In this document: piece after piece, positions 9,801 to 18,035 of the stretch
Position numbering within the stretch: position 1 is the stretch's first letter
Layout of the letters: every line of letters begins with the position of its first letter
NCBI GenBank assembly: GCA_001829125.1
Contig: MIAN01000234.1
Location: 1-32,198 of the forward strand
Reading direction: 5' to 3'
Length of the DNA: 32,198 nt
Source: Spirochaetes bacterium GWB1_27_13
GTDB taxonomy: Bacteria; Spirochaetota; GWE2-31-10; MWDO01
Program-made: the position numbers and the translations under genes
Notes under the pieces: model-generated
What the model was told of the DNA's origin: nothing
The model's database searches: none
What the model saw: the letters and a program-made list of their open reading frames with translations, nothing else

Positions 9801-11315
9801 GATATATTCATTACTATTTGAATTTGTTTTAGTCCAACTATCACCTTCATCTGTTGATTTTAATATACTCCCAATACCACAACTCCAACCGATTTCGCTA
9901 TTTGAAAAATAGATTGAATATAGTTGTGGTTGTTTGACAAATTTTACTTCATTCCAATTAATCCCTCCATCTTTAGATTTTAAAATAATACCTCTCTTTC
10001 CTGAACTCCAACCAATTTTATTATCGCTAGAAAAATATATTGAATTTATATCACTTGTAACTTCATAATTTATTTTAATAAAAGAAGTTCCACTATTGCT
10101 ACTTTTAAATAATTTGGTATCTTTTAATATCCATATATTTTTATTGTCTTTTGAAACAAAAGTATCTTTTATAATTTTTTTTCTTATTTGATACCAGTAA
10201 TCTCCGCCATCGATAGATTTTAAGATAGTTCCATTATAACCACAAGCCCAACCTGTTTTATTATCACTTGAAAAATATATTGAAGTTAACCATTCATCAG
10301 TACCTGAACCTTTTTTACTCCAAGTTTCTCCGCCATCGATAGATTTTAAGATAGTTCCATTATAACCACAAGCCCAACCTATTTTATTATCATTTGAAAG
10401 ATAAATAGAAGCCAAATCAGCAGTAGTTTTATAGTTTGTTTCAGTCCAATTATTTCCCCCATCAATTGATTTTAAAATAGTGCCAGTAATACAAAAAGCC
10501 CAACCTATTTTATTATTATTTGTAAAATAGATTGAGTATACAGGTTGTATATTTTTTTTAAAAAAGCTTTTTAAATAGTATGTTTCAATATAGTTTGTTT
10601 CAGTCCAATTATTTCCCCCATCAATTGATTTTACAATAGTTGCAGTGGTACGATTGTAAGCCCAAGCAGTTTTATTATCTGATGAAAAATAGATTGAATT
10701 TAACCTTTCATTAGTACCATAGTTCATTTTAGCCCAATTATTTCCACCTCCATCAGTTGATTTTAAAATAGTCCCATTACTGCCACAAATCCATCCTGTT
10801 TTATTGTCAGCCGAAAAATATATTGAAGTTAAACTTTCATTAGTACCAGAGTTTATTTGTTTCCAATTATCTCCCCCATCAGTTGATTTTAGAATAGCTC
10901 CATTATCACCACAAGCCCAACCAGTTTTATTATCAATAGAAAAATAGAGTGAAATTAAACTTTCATTAGTACCAGAGTTTATTTGTTTCCAATTATCTCC
11001 CCCATCGATAGATTTTACAATAGTTCCACTCCAACCACAAGCCCATATATTTTTGCCATCTTTACTAACAAAGATTTTACTTAAATTCGCTCCTATGTAA
11101 GGCAATTTTTCGTCTGGGTTTATTTCTATTGGATAAAAAATATCGAGTAAACTTGCATTTCTATAAGCATCTGAGTTTGTTGGTTGAAAGATAGCAACAA
11201 TAGTTGCCAGAGTGATTATTAGGGTTATTATGATTAAAATTGTTAGTTTTTGGGATGATTTTATATTAAAAGTTGATTTTTGGGTTTCTAAGATAGTACC
11301 TTCGTATTTTTGCAT
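6858..11315 (-). CDS. Membrane KAP-family P-loop NTPase with N-terminal Ycf48/BNR-type beta-propeller repeats
   Basis: 1485 aa. N-terminal TM (LTILIIITLIITLATIVAIF); 14 repeats of the type SIYFSSDNKTGWACGYNGTILKSIDGGDNW; TM (WYYIVLLGLIIWFFTELF); Walker A GKWGTGKSS followed by FYPVWFNAWHHQNEEQLLNALL; Walker B LVIIIDDLDRCKP; TM hairpin between Walker A and B; a second TM pair after Walker B; GGAG ribosome-binding site upstream. Confidence 0.85.
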   Translation of the reverse strand: MQKYEGTILETQKSTFNIKSSQKLTILIIITLIITLATIVAIFQPTNSDAYRNASLLDIFYPIEINPDEKLPYIGANLSKIFVSKDGKNIWACGWSGTIVKSIDGGDNWKQINSGTNESLISLYFSIDNKTGWACGDNGAILKSTDGGDNWKQINSGTNESLTSIYFSADNKTGWICGSNGTILKSTDGGGNNWAKMNYGTNERLNSIYFSSDNKTAWAYNRTTATIVKSIDGGNNWTETNYIETYYLKSFFKKNIQPVYSIYFTNNNKIGWAFCITGTILKSIDGGNNWTETNYKTTADLASIYLSNDNKIGWACGYNGTILKSIDGGETWSKKGSGTDEWLTSIYFSSDNKTGWACGYNGTILKSIDGGDYWYQIRKKIIKDTFVSKDNKNIWILKDTKLFKSSNSGTSFIKINYEVTSDINSIYFSSDNKIGWSSGKRGIILKSKDGGINWNEVKFVKQPQLYSIYFSNSEIGWSCGIGSILKSTDEGDSWTKTNSNSNEYILSSIYFSINNQIGWVCGLNGIILKSIDSGYNWKKINTRIVTSLSSIYFLSDNKTGWSCGDNGTILKSIDGGDIWNKINSGTNERLSSINFLSDNKTGWICGKKTIFKSTDSGDTWQPKEIKINGEVIKTSLIKLNFIDANNGLVVSQSGSIYQTKDGGDTWQKLNNYAKYPAGWYYIVLLGLIIWFFTELFKKEVKKEEEKLKSIENVLISDKPLENGMIDYLNFAPTAEGIAKFIRNRNTKPPLTLAITGKWGTGKSSMMSLINAFLKKHNFYPVWFNAWHHQNEEQLLNALLENIKFQAIPPWGNLWYFWFHIRLLCLRLKRNWFLYLIIGLIYIVTLGIIILNLEFISTNISNLFNFKDNNIIINVIIIFISSMPAILAIFDKLKPFSSLSEFVKNEIKSKFGIRYSTENTGFRYKFAKEFKEVTKALGDRNLVIIIDDLDRCKPNTVVTVLEAINFLVSAGDCFFILGLDKDRVEHCVGLDFKDLVEKYDECNNNSDNTNKLKDFAKKYMEKLINIEIPVPIAEKENSTKLLTSDKKEDKESKIKIENPLKKFFLAAKVVLVIYIFIVGFFFFNNIISKSKEYIQKEQQNEQNNQKLGFNKEINKDIFENDLFTKLIYEDDKNLVKSIFTYNFDKKKYILKESLKIEEINHFNYINKQLNNTINLDDIKSFNLSYFNQIIGNIKDKKELDFIKNYYEKTNNNYALKEIKSFIDRDKIISIINNAKPTPVTTINQITTTTIQSPNSSSFENGQTKNSNFWILLGILVIFIILVFIIPILVYISKKLGEGDIIDDSDNFKEALKIWAPLINFKHNTPRAIKRFLNKVRYFSMRSYKEEEKKFGKKFSEVFNPKNKKPPQRPDILSDEVLVTLFALYYFDESWIRDDKIFEIIIKNIKNIKNVENDIFPHDNIKVEMAKDVAKGNISEETKKKIEENLEFSKLFNKSIKNLKESKIIANINISPEDRKKFLAMLGEYKD
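9293..11085 (-). repeat. 14 tandem propeller-blade repeats (about 120-126 bp period) within the KAP NTPase gene
   Basis: Repeated translated core (S.DNK.GW.CG..GTILKS.DGG..W); near-identical DNA copies exactly 126 bp apart, e.g. 10201 vs 10327 and 10851 vs 10977. Confidence 0.9.
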
Positions 11316-11926
11316 AAATGCTCCTTTTATGCTTTAAACTATATGGAAACTATGGTATCTGTTTATTATTTTCTCATAATTGTTATAATTATAAGAGAAA
11401 TAATTAAAAAATCAATAATTTATTAAAAAATTTACTAAATTTATATAACAAGTTAATAATTATTCAAATTCCAAGTACCATTATTTGAATTATGGATTAA
11501 AAGAAACAGAAAGGCAATAAAATAGGTTGTTATTTATTTTTATTCTCTTCTTGATATTTTTTAATAAACTTTTCTAATTGATTTCTATAAATAGAATTAT
11601 AGTATTTCTAAATGAAAAGTAGCGTATATGAATTATTACACTTATTTTACATTTGCATAATATTTTATTTACATCATCATTATATAACTATTACTAAAAA
11701 AACATGTCCTATTATTTTTAAATTATTATCTTCCAATAAATCTTAAAATATTCATATTTTTTCAATAAAATTAATTTTTTTATCCTACTTAGTTGACTTT
11801 CAAAAAAATACAACCTATAATATTATCAAACAAACATTATTATTATTTTCGCGATATTTCATTTTCTTTTAATTGAAGAAGATAATTTTGGTATCTTAAT
11901 TTTTTTAAATAGTTGGAGGAATTTTT

Positions 11927-13561
11927 ATGTCTTATGAAAAACAAAATGATGCTCTTGGTACAACAAACAGGGGTAATCCTTGTGAATCAAGTCTTTGTAC
12001 ACTTTGTAGAGCAGATTGTCAGGGCAAGTGTGAAACATGGCTTTCGAGTATGGTAGGAAGAAAACTTTTGTATCCAAGAGATTTTGGTTGGATTACAGCA
12101 GGAAGTTCAAATACTGACCATAATGGGGTATCTTATAATTCTTTAAGAATTCAAGGGTATAATTATGGTGCTTATGGTTTACCAAAAGGAATATCGAATT
12201 CTGCTGATGATTGTATATTTCCTAATGTTTCAATAGAAACTCAATTTGGTAGTAAAATACAAACAAAATGTAGAGTACCAATTATGACTGGTGCTTTAGG
12301 TTCTACATTTATTGCAGCAAGATACTGGGAATCTTTTGCCGTTGGTGCTGCGTTAGTGGGTTTTCCTATCGTTGTTGGTGAGAATGTTGTTGGTATTGAT
12401 AAAGAAGCGGTTATCAAAAATGGAAAAATAGAAAAAGCCCCAGAACTTGACAGAAGAATAGAAACATTCTTAAAATATTATGATGGTTATGGTGCTATAA
12501 TAATACAGATGAATGTTGAAGATACAAGAAATGGTGTTGCCGAGTATGTCATCGAAAAATACGGCGAAAAAGCAATAATTGAGTTGAAATGGGGACAAGG
12601 TGCAAAAAACATTGGCGGAGAAATCCAAGTATCAAATCTTGAATATGCAGTGTTTTTAAAGAATAGAGGTTATGTAGTTGATCCAGACCCAACAAAACCA
12701 GAAGTTCAAGATGCGTTTAAATCTGGTGCAATAAAATCTTTTGCAAGACACTCAAGACTTGGCTACACAGATTTAAAATCTGCTGATGAAGTAAGAACTT
12801 CTTTTATGAAATCAGTAGAACATTTAAGAAAAATTGGATACAAAAGAATTTCTTTAAAAACCGGTTCTTATGGAATGGAAGCACTTGCTATGGCTATAAA
12901 ATATGCAAGTGATGCAGAACTCGATTTATTAACAATCGATGGGTCTGGTGGTGGAACTGGTATGAGCCCTTGGAATATGATGGAATCATGGGGTGTTCCG
13001 TCGATTTATTTACACTCTAAGGCTTATGAATATGCTTCTATTCTTGCTAAAAAACAAAAAGTTGTTGATTTGGCTTTTGCAGGTGGATTGGCAAGAGAAG
13101 ACCATATTTTTAAAGCATTGGCTTTGGGTGCTCCATTTACAAAACTTATTTGTATGGGTAGAGCAGTTATGATACCAGGTTACCTTGGTGCAAATATCGA
13201 AGGTGCATTAAATCCAGACAAAAAAGAAAAAGTTTTTGGTCACTGGGAAAAATTACCTTCTACAGTAACACAGCTTGGTCTAAAACCAGAAGAAATATTT
13301 GCAGGCTACTACGATGTTCAAAAGAAAGTAGGAGCAAATGAGATGAAAAATATTCCTTTGGGTGCTATTGCTGTTTGGACACTTTCTGATAAACTTGCTG
13401 CTGGTTTACAACAACTTATGGCTGGTGCAAGAAAATTTAGCTTAGATAAAGTTACACGAGATGAATTGTTTGCTGCAAATCGTGAAACAGAAAAAGAAAC
13501 TGGCATTAAATTTATAACAGAAGCTTTGGATACTGATGCAAAAAAAATATTAAATTCATAA
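11927..13561 (+). CDS. FMN-binding glutamate synthase-like family protein (standalone central domain)
   Basis: 544 aa; N-terminal Cys-rich segment CESSLCTLCRADCQGKC; TIDGSGGGTGMSPWNMMESWGVPS and VDLAFAGGLAREDHIFKALALGA match the glutamate synthase FMN barrel; GGAGG at 11915-11919. Confidence 0.85.
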   Translation: MSYEKQNDALGTTNRGNPCESSLCTLCRADCQGKCETWLSSMVGRKLLYPRDFGWITAGSSNTDHNGVSYNSLRIQGYNYGAYGLPKGISNSADDCIFPNVSIETQFGSKIQTKCRVPIMTGALGSTFIAARYWESFAVGAALVGFPIVVGENVVGIDKEAVIKNGKIEKAPELDRRIETFLKYYDGYGAIIIQMNVEDTRNGVAEYVIEKYGEKAIIELKWGQGAKNIGGEIQVSNLEYAVFLKNRGYVVDPDPTKPEVQDAFKSGAIKSFARHSRLGYTDLKSADEVRTSFMKSVEHLRKIGYKRISLKTGSYGMEALAMAIKYASDAELDLLTIDGSGGGTGMSPWNMMESWGVPSIYLHSKAYEYASILAKKQKVVDLAFAGGLAREDHIFKALALGAPFTKLICMGRAVMIPGYLGANIEGALNPDKKEKVFGHWEKLPSTVTQLGLKPEEIFAGYYDVQKKVGANEMKNIPLGAIAVWTLSDKLAAGLQQLMAGARKFSLDKVTRDELFAANRETEKETGIKFITEALDTDAKKILNS

Positions 13562-13620
13562 TTATTTCTAGCTTGATTGGAACTATAACAGATATTTTTG
13601 GTATATGTATTTTGTATTTT

Positions 13621-13654
13621 TAGGTCTGTCCCACGGGACAGACCTATTTTTTTT
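13621..13654 (+). terminator. Rho-independent terminator
   Basis: TAGGTCTGTCCC-AC-GGGACAGACCTA perfect inverted repeat followed by TTTTTTTT. Confidence 0.9.
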
Positions 13655-13756
13655 AAATTCTATGGGCATAAATATTAATTATTTTTCATAAAAGGGTTGT
13701 AATTTTTAATAATTTTATTAAAATAAAAGTATATAATATTTCACAGGAGAAAAAAA

Positions 13757-14830
13757 ATGAAAAAAATTATTCTATTATTAACTATTGTTTTATTTGTCCT
13801 TTTAGGATGTAAAAAACATGGAATCGATGGTACTAAAACAGATGTAATGACTATAAAAATCCCTTTAGTTACATGGGGTGGTTACGCTGCTTTATTTGCT
13901 GCAAATAATGGTGCTGTTGCAACTGAAGATTCTTTATTTTACAAATATGGTAAATTTAAAGTTGAGCTAATCCAAGAAGAAAATCCAGCGAATCAATTAC
14001 AGGGATTTGCAAATGGAACATACCCAATTATTTGGTCAACAATGGATATGCTTCCACTTCACTATGATGCTTTAAGTAAAGACCCAAGGACTATTCCAAA
14101 AGTTATCGGACTTTTTGATTATTCTGCTGGCGGAGATGGCATTATAGTAAGAAATAATATTACAAAAGGGGCTGATTTTAAAGGGAAAAAAATAGTTACT
14201 GCTCAATATACCCCATCACATTTTTTTATTTTGTGGTATTTAAATGAGAATGGTTTTACTACAAAAGACGTTGATATGATTTATGCTGCGGATGCGATTG
14301 CTGCAAAAGATACTTACATTGCTGACAAAAATATAGATGTTTGTGTTACATGGTCACCTTTTATCTATGATATAACTGACAAAAATAAAGAGACTTATGT
14401 GCAAGGGTCTATTTTACACACAAGTACATTACAAGAAAACCCTGCTTATGGTTTAATAGCAGATATTTATCTTGCAAGAGCTGATTTTGTGGAAAAAAAT
14501 CCAGAGGTTGTTAAGGCTTTTACAAAAGCTATGATTGATGGTTATGATTTATTTGTTAAAGATAAACAAAAAGTGGCAAATGATATTGCAAGTTTATTTG
14601 GTATCAAAGGTGGAGTAGAAGAAGTTATGTTAATGTTTGGTGATGTAACTATTGCTGGTAAAGAAGAGAATAAAAAGTTTTTTGATGAAACAAATAACTC
14701 TTCAGCGTATAACATTTTCAAATTATCAACAGACCTTTATAAGAAAAATGGTAATATAATTAGACAAGATTTTAATGTTGACCCAAAAGAAGTTATTGCA
14801 AAAGATGCAATGCTCGAATCAATAAAATAA
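13757..14830 (+). CDS. ABC transporter substrate-binding lipoprotein (NitT/TauT/SsuA-like)
   Basis: 357 aa; signal peptide with lipobox (VLLGC); periplasmic binding fold motifs (GFANGTYPIIWSTMDMLP, ADFKGKKIVTAQYTPSHFFILWYLNENG). GGAG ribosome-binding site. Confidence 0.75.
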   Translation: MKKIILLLTIVLFVLLGCKKHGIDGTKTDVMTIKIPLVTWGGYAALFAANNGAVATEDSLFYKYGKFKVELIQEENPANQLQGFANGTYPIIWSTMDMLPLHYDALSKDPRTIPKVIGLFDYSAGGDGIIVRNNITKGADFKGKKIVTAQYTPSHFFILWYLNENGFTTKDVDMIYAADAIAAKDTYIADKNIDVCVTWSPFIYDITDKNKETYVQGSILHTSTLQENPAYGLIADIYLARADFVEKNPEVVKAFTKAMIDGYDLFVKDKQKVANDIASLFGIKGGVEEVMLMFGDVTIAGKEENKKFFDETNNSSAYNIFKLSTDLYKKNGNIIRQDFNVDPKEVIAKDAMLESIK

Positions 14831-14839
14831 AACTTTTAG

Positions 14840-14872
14840 ACCTGTCTGGTTTCAAAAACCTGACAGGTTTTT
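14840..14872 (+). terminator. Rho-independent terminator
   Basis: ACCTGTC-t-GGTTT / AAACC-t-GACAGGT stem-loop followed by a T tract. Confidence 0.75.
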
Positions 14873-14888
14873 ATCCTTAATCCGATAT

Positions 14889-15332
14889 TTATTTAAAGCC
14901 AGTTGAACCAAATCCGCCTTCTCCTCTTTGTGTATCAGACAACTCAGAGACTACTTGAAAATCAGCGTCAACTACTTTTGAGAATACCATTTGGGCAATA
15001 CGCATACCTTTTTCTATTGTAAAATCACAATCAGAATGATTAATGAGCACAACTTTAACTTCACCTCTATAATCACAATCAATTGTGCCGGGACTGTTTA
15101 ATACTGCAATGCCATGTTTAATTGCAAGCCCGCTCCTGCTTCTTACTTGTGCTTCAACACCTCGCTCCATTTCAATTGAGATTCCAGTAGAAATTAGTTT
15201 AAATTTATGTTTTTCAATTATGAGTTCTTCTGTTGAAAATAAATCAAAACCGCTAGAATTAGGAGTTGCTTTTGCTGGTATCTTTGCTTCACTATTTAAT
15301 AGTTTAATTTTTACTTTACTTAAAAATTCCAT
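14889..15332 (-). CDS. dut: dUTP diphosphatase
   Basis: 147 aa; SSGFDLFS, RSRSGLAIKHGIAVLNSPGTIDCDYRGEV, KGMRIAQMVF and RGEGGFGSTG motifs. Confidence 0.97.
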   Translation of the reverse strand: MEFLSKVKIKLLNSEAKIPAKATPNSSGFDLFSTEELIIEKHKFKLISTGISIEMERGVEAQVRSRSGLAIKHGIAVLNSPGTIDCDYRGEVKVVLINHSDCDFTIEKGMRIAQMVFSKVVDADFQVVSELSDTQRGEGGFGSTGFK

Positions 15333-16588
15333 TCTGCTAAATCAACCTTCTTTTTATATAATGCTTGCGTTAAAAAATTTTCTTGTATAAAAATTTGTTT
15401 AATTAATTCATTTAAATCATCGATTGTCGTTTTATTAATTTTTTCAATTACATAATTTTCATCGTATTGCTTACCAAATCTTATTTCCATTTGAGCAATT
15501 CGTTGCATTCTTTTTTGTAGAATATCAGAATTTAGTATTATTTCACCAATCTTTTGTTTTTTTGCTTGCTCAAGTTCTTCTTTAGTAATGCCATCCTTTA
15601 ATAGTTCTTTTATTACTAACGATATATTGTTGATAGTTTTATTTACATTTTTTGGCATTATAGAAGTGTAAAGACCAAAAATTGTTTCTTCTCTATATTT
15701 ATGTATATATGTGTAAATAGAATAACAAAGTCCAAGTTCTTCTCTAATTCTTTGAAAAAATCTAGAAGACATTGACTCACCAATGATAATATTTAATAAA
15801 TTTGCACTAATATAAGTGTCTTCATTTAGATTAAATTTAGATGTACCCATCATTAGATGCAATTGTTCTGAAGGCATTTCTGTAAAGAATGATTTTTTTT
15901 CTCCCTGATTTGCTTTTTTATTTTGTGGAGTAGGACATCTTCTAAAAGTTAGTGTATTTAGATAATCTAAAATTTTTTCAGAAGAAAAATTGCCACTTAT
16001 AACTAAAATTAAATCATCAGACGAAAAAATATTCTTATAAAAATCAAAAAGTGTATCTCTTGATACAGATGTAATTGATTCCTCTGTGCCAATTATAGGA
16101 AGCCCAAGCCCTTGTTCAGGGAAAAGATTAAACATAAAATCTTCATGAATTTTTTCGGAAGGGTCTTCCATAGTTGATTTAATTTCGTTTAGAATAACAT
16201 CTCTTTCCAAATCAGTCTCTTTTTCGTCAAAAACAGACCCATTAAACATATCATACATAATTTTTAATGCTTTTTCTAAATAAAAATTAGGTATTCGATT
16301 ATGAAGAACCACAAGTTCATAAGAAGTATAAGCATTTAAATATCCACCCATTTCATCAAAAATTTGGGCTATATGGTCTTTTTGAAACTCTTGAGTCCCT
16401 TTAAAAATCATATGCTCACAAAAATGAGAAAGCCCAGCTTGATTAAATAGCTCATCTCTTGAGCCTCTTTTAATAAAAAGTCCCAAAGCAACTGATAAAA
16501 ATTTAGGATTTTCTTCAAGGAGAATGGTAAGCCCATCATCTCGTTTATATTTTTTTACATTATTTATAAATATTAAATTGTTTTCCAT
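15320..16588 (-). CDS. M16 family zinc peptidase (processing peptidase-like)
   Basis: 422 aa; inverted zinc motif HFCEHMIFKGT and downstream M16 features (ILNEIKSTMEDPSEKIHEDF); overlaps the dut start. Confidence 0.93.
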   Translation of the reverse strand: MENNLIFINNVKKYKRDDGLTILLEENPKFLSVALGLFIKRGSRDELFNQAGLSHFCEHMIFKGTQEFQKDHIAQIFDEMGGYLNAYTSYELVVLHNRIPNFYLEKALKIMYDMFNGSVFDEKETDLERDVILNEIKSTMEDPSEKIHEDFMFNLFPEQGLGLPIIGTEESITSVSRDTLFDFYKNIFSSDDLILVISGNFSSEKILDYLNTLTFRRCPTPQNKKANQGEKKSFFTEMPSEQLHLMMGTSKFNLNEDTYISANLLNIIIGESMSSRFFQRIREELGLCYSIYTYIHKYREETIFGLYTSIMPKNVNKTINNISLVIKELLKDGITKEELEQAKKQKIGEIILNSDILQKRMQRIAQMEIRFGKQYDENYVIEKINKTTIDDLNELIKQIFIQENFLTQALYKKKVDLAEWNF

Positions 16589-16610
16589 TTTTTTCTCTGT
16601 GAAAATAATT

Positions 16611-16757
16611 TATAACACGGATTAACATAGATTTTCATAGATAGGCACAGATTATGCTAATTTTAGCCAATTAGGATTTTTTCTGTAAATTTTACCTATT
16701 TAATATCAATAAAATCTGTGTCAATCTCTTTTTCTATCCGCACTAATCCGTGTTATA
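16611..16757. repeat. 147-bp imperfect inverted-repeat element (member of a dispersed repeat family)
   Basis: Perfect 14-bp terminal inverted repeats TATAACACGGATTA (16611-16624) / TAATCCGTGTTATA (16744-16757); internal ends share CACAGATT with copies near 25900 and 31752. Confidence 0.75.
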
Positions 16758-16764
16758 TAAAATG

Positions 16765-16795
16765 AAACCGTACTCAAAGAGTACGGTTTAGTTTT
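16765..16795. terminator. Hairpin terminator, probably of rpsO (possibly bidirectional)
   Basis: Perfect 11-bp stem AAACCGTACTC-AAA-GAGTACGGTTT; T-rich on both sides. Confidence 0.65.
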
Positions 16796-16816
16796 TGAAG
16801 CATATAATGACTTAGA

Positions 16817-17083
16817 TTATTTTCTTATGCCAAGTCTTTCTATTAAATCTCTATAACTATCAAGATTTTTCTTTTTAAGGTGGTCTAAGAATCTTCTTCT
16901 TCTACCAACTAACATTAAAAGACCTCTTCTTGAATGAAAATCTTTTGGATGGTCTTTAAAATGACCTGTTAAATACTTGATTCTTTCTGTCAAGAGTGCA
17001 ATTTGAACTTCTGTTGAACCTGTATTTTTTTCACTTTTTCCAAAGTCTTTTACAAGTTCTTTTTTTCTGTCTACGGTAATCAT
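16817..17083 (-). CDS. rpsO: Ribosomal protein S15
   Basis: [35 protein letters not shown]...[22 protein letters not shown]. Start placed at the ATG downstream of GAAGGAG; the longer ORF (to 17098) begins with a TTG overlapping the Shine-Dalgarno sequence. Confidence 0.96.
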   Translation of the reverse strand: MITVDRKKELVKDFGKSEKNTGSTEVQIALLTERIKYLTGHFKDHPKDFHSRRGLLMLVGRRRRFLDHLKKKNLDSYRDLIERLGIRK

Positions 17084-17154
17084 TAATTTCTCCTTCAAAA
17101 ATGTTTGTTATTTTTATTTAAAATGATAAGCAAGAATAACAAATCTCCTTATCA

Positions 17155-18027
17155 TTATATTCCAAAATATTGTTTTGTTGTTTGCAAATCTCTTTCTATT
17201 TGCTTTTTCAACTCTTGTATATTCTCAAAGGTTGCATTATCTCTTATTTTTTTCAAAAAATCAACCTTTATTTTAAAATTGTAGTGAAATTCATTATAAC
17301 CAAACAAATTGGTTTCTACTACTTTATCATCAACATAAGTCATAGAAAAATATTCTTTTTCTTTTATATTTGTTTTAGAAATGTAAGTTCCTGCTTTTGG
17401 AAAAATTACATCATTATTATGAATATTCATAGTAGGAAAACCAATTGTTCTACCAATCTGTTGTCCTTTATTTACAATGCCCTCTATAAAAAAATTTCTT
17501 CCCATAAATTTATTTGCTTTTTCTACTTCACCTGCAAAAATCAACTCTTTTATAAGAGAAGTTGATACTTTTTCGTTATCTATATAAAGTGGTTCTATAA
17601 TAGAATAGTTTGAATTACTTTTAATTAAATTATTAACATTTCCTGCCTTATCTTTTCCAAAATTAAAATCTTTACCAATCACAAAATCATCAATATCAAA
17701 ATTGATTTTTAAAAGATTTATAAATTGATCAGGGAGAAGAGAGGAAAATTCGGGCGTATAGTCACATAAAATTAAATTTTTTATTCCAAGAGATTTAATA
17801 AACTCAATTCGTGTATTCAAGTCTAATACTGTTTTTTTATCTGGATTTTTACAAGGAAGGTTTTTATATGTTAGGACATAGTTTTCAAATTTTTCTTCTT
17901 TAGAAATTCTTAATAACTCATTTAATATCTTTTGATGTCCGAGATGAAAACTTTCAAAAAAGCCTATTGATATTATGCCTTCTTTTTTAATGTCATGTCT
18001 TTCAAATATAGTATTATAAACCTTCAT
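17155..18027 (-). CDS. ribF: Bifunctional riboflavin kinase/FAD synthetase
   Basis: 290 aa; SIGFFESFHLGHQKIL nucleotidyltransferase motif, GKDFNFGKDKAG, riboflavin kinase motif GRTIGFPTMNI; placed in a translation-gene cluster. Confidence 0.93.
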   Translation of the reverse strand: MKVYNTIFERHDIKKEGIISIGFFESFHLGHQKILNELLRISKEEKFENYVLTYKNLPCKNPDKKTVLDLNTRIEFIKSLGIKNLILCDYTPEFSSLLPDQFINLLKINFDIDDFVIGKDFNFGKDKAGNVNNLIKSNSNYSIIEPLYIDNEKVSTSLIKELIFAGEVEKANKFMGRNFFIEGIVNKGQQIGRTIGFPTMNIHNNDVIFPKAGTYISKTNIKEKEYFSMTYVDDKVVETNLFGYNEFHYNFKIKVDFLKKIRDNATFENIQELKKQIERDLQTTKQYFGI

Positions 18028-18035
18028 ATCTATAT

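Noticed and set aside
9293-11085. Regular repeats that could suggest a CRISPR array or minisatellite
   Set aside because: The ~126-bp unit is in frame and translates to conserved propeller blades within one long ORF; no short repeat-spacer pattern.
11530-11610. Minus-strand peptide KYYNSIYRNQLEKFIKKYQEENKNK* as a gene remnant
   Set aside because: Short, Lys/Asn-rich and stop-bounded upstream; cannot be distinguished from chance in AT-rich sequence.
17084-17098. ORF-track TTG start for rpsO
   Set aside because: This segment is the Shine-Dalgarno sequence (GAAGGAG) for the ATG at 17083, which gives the normal S15 N-terminus.
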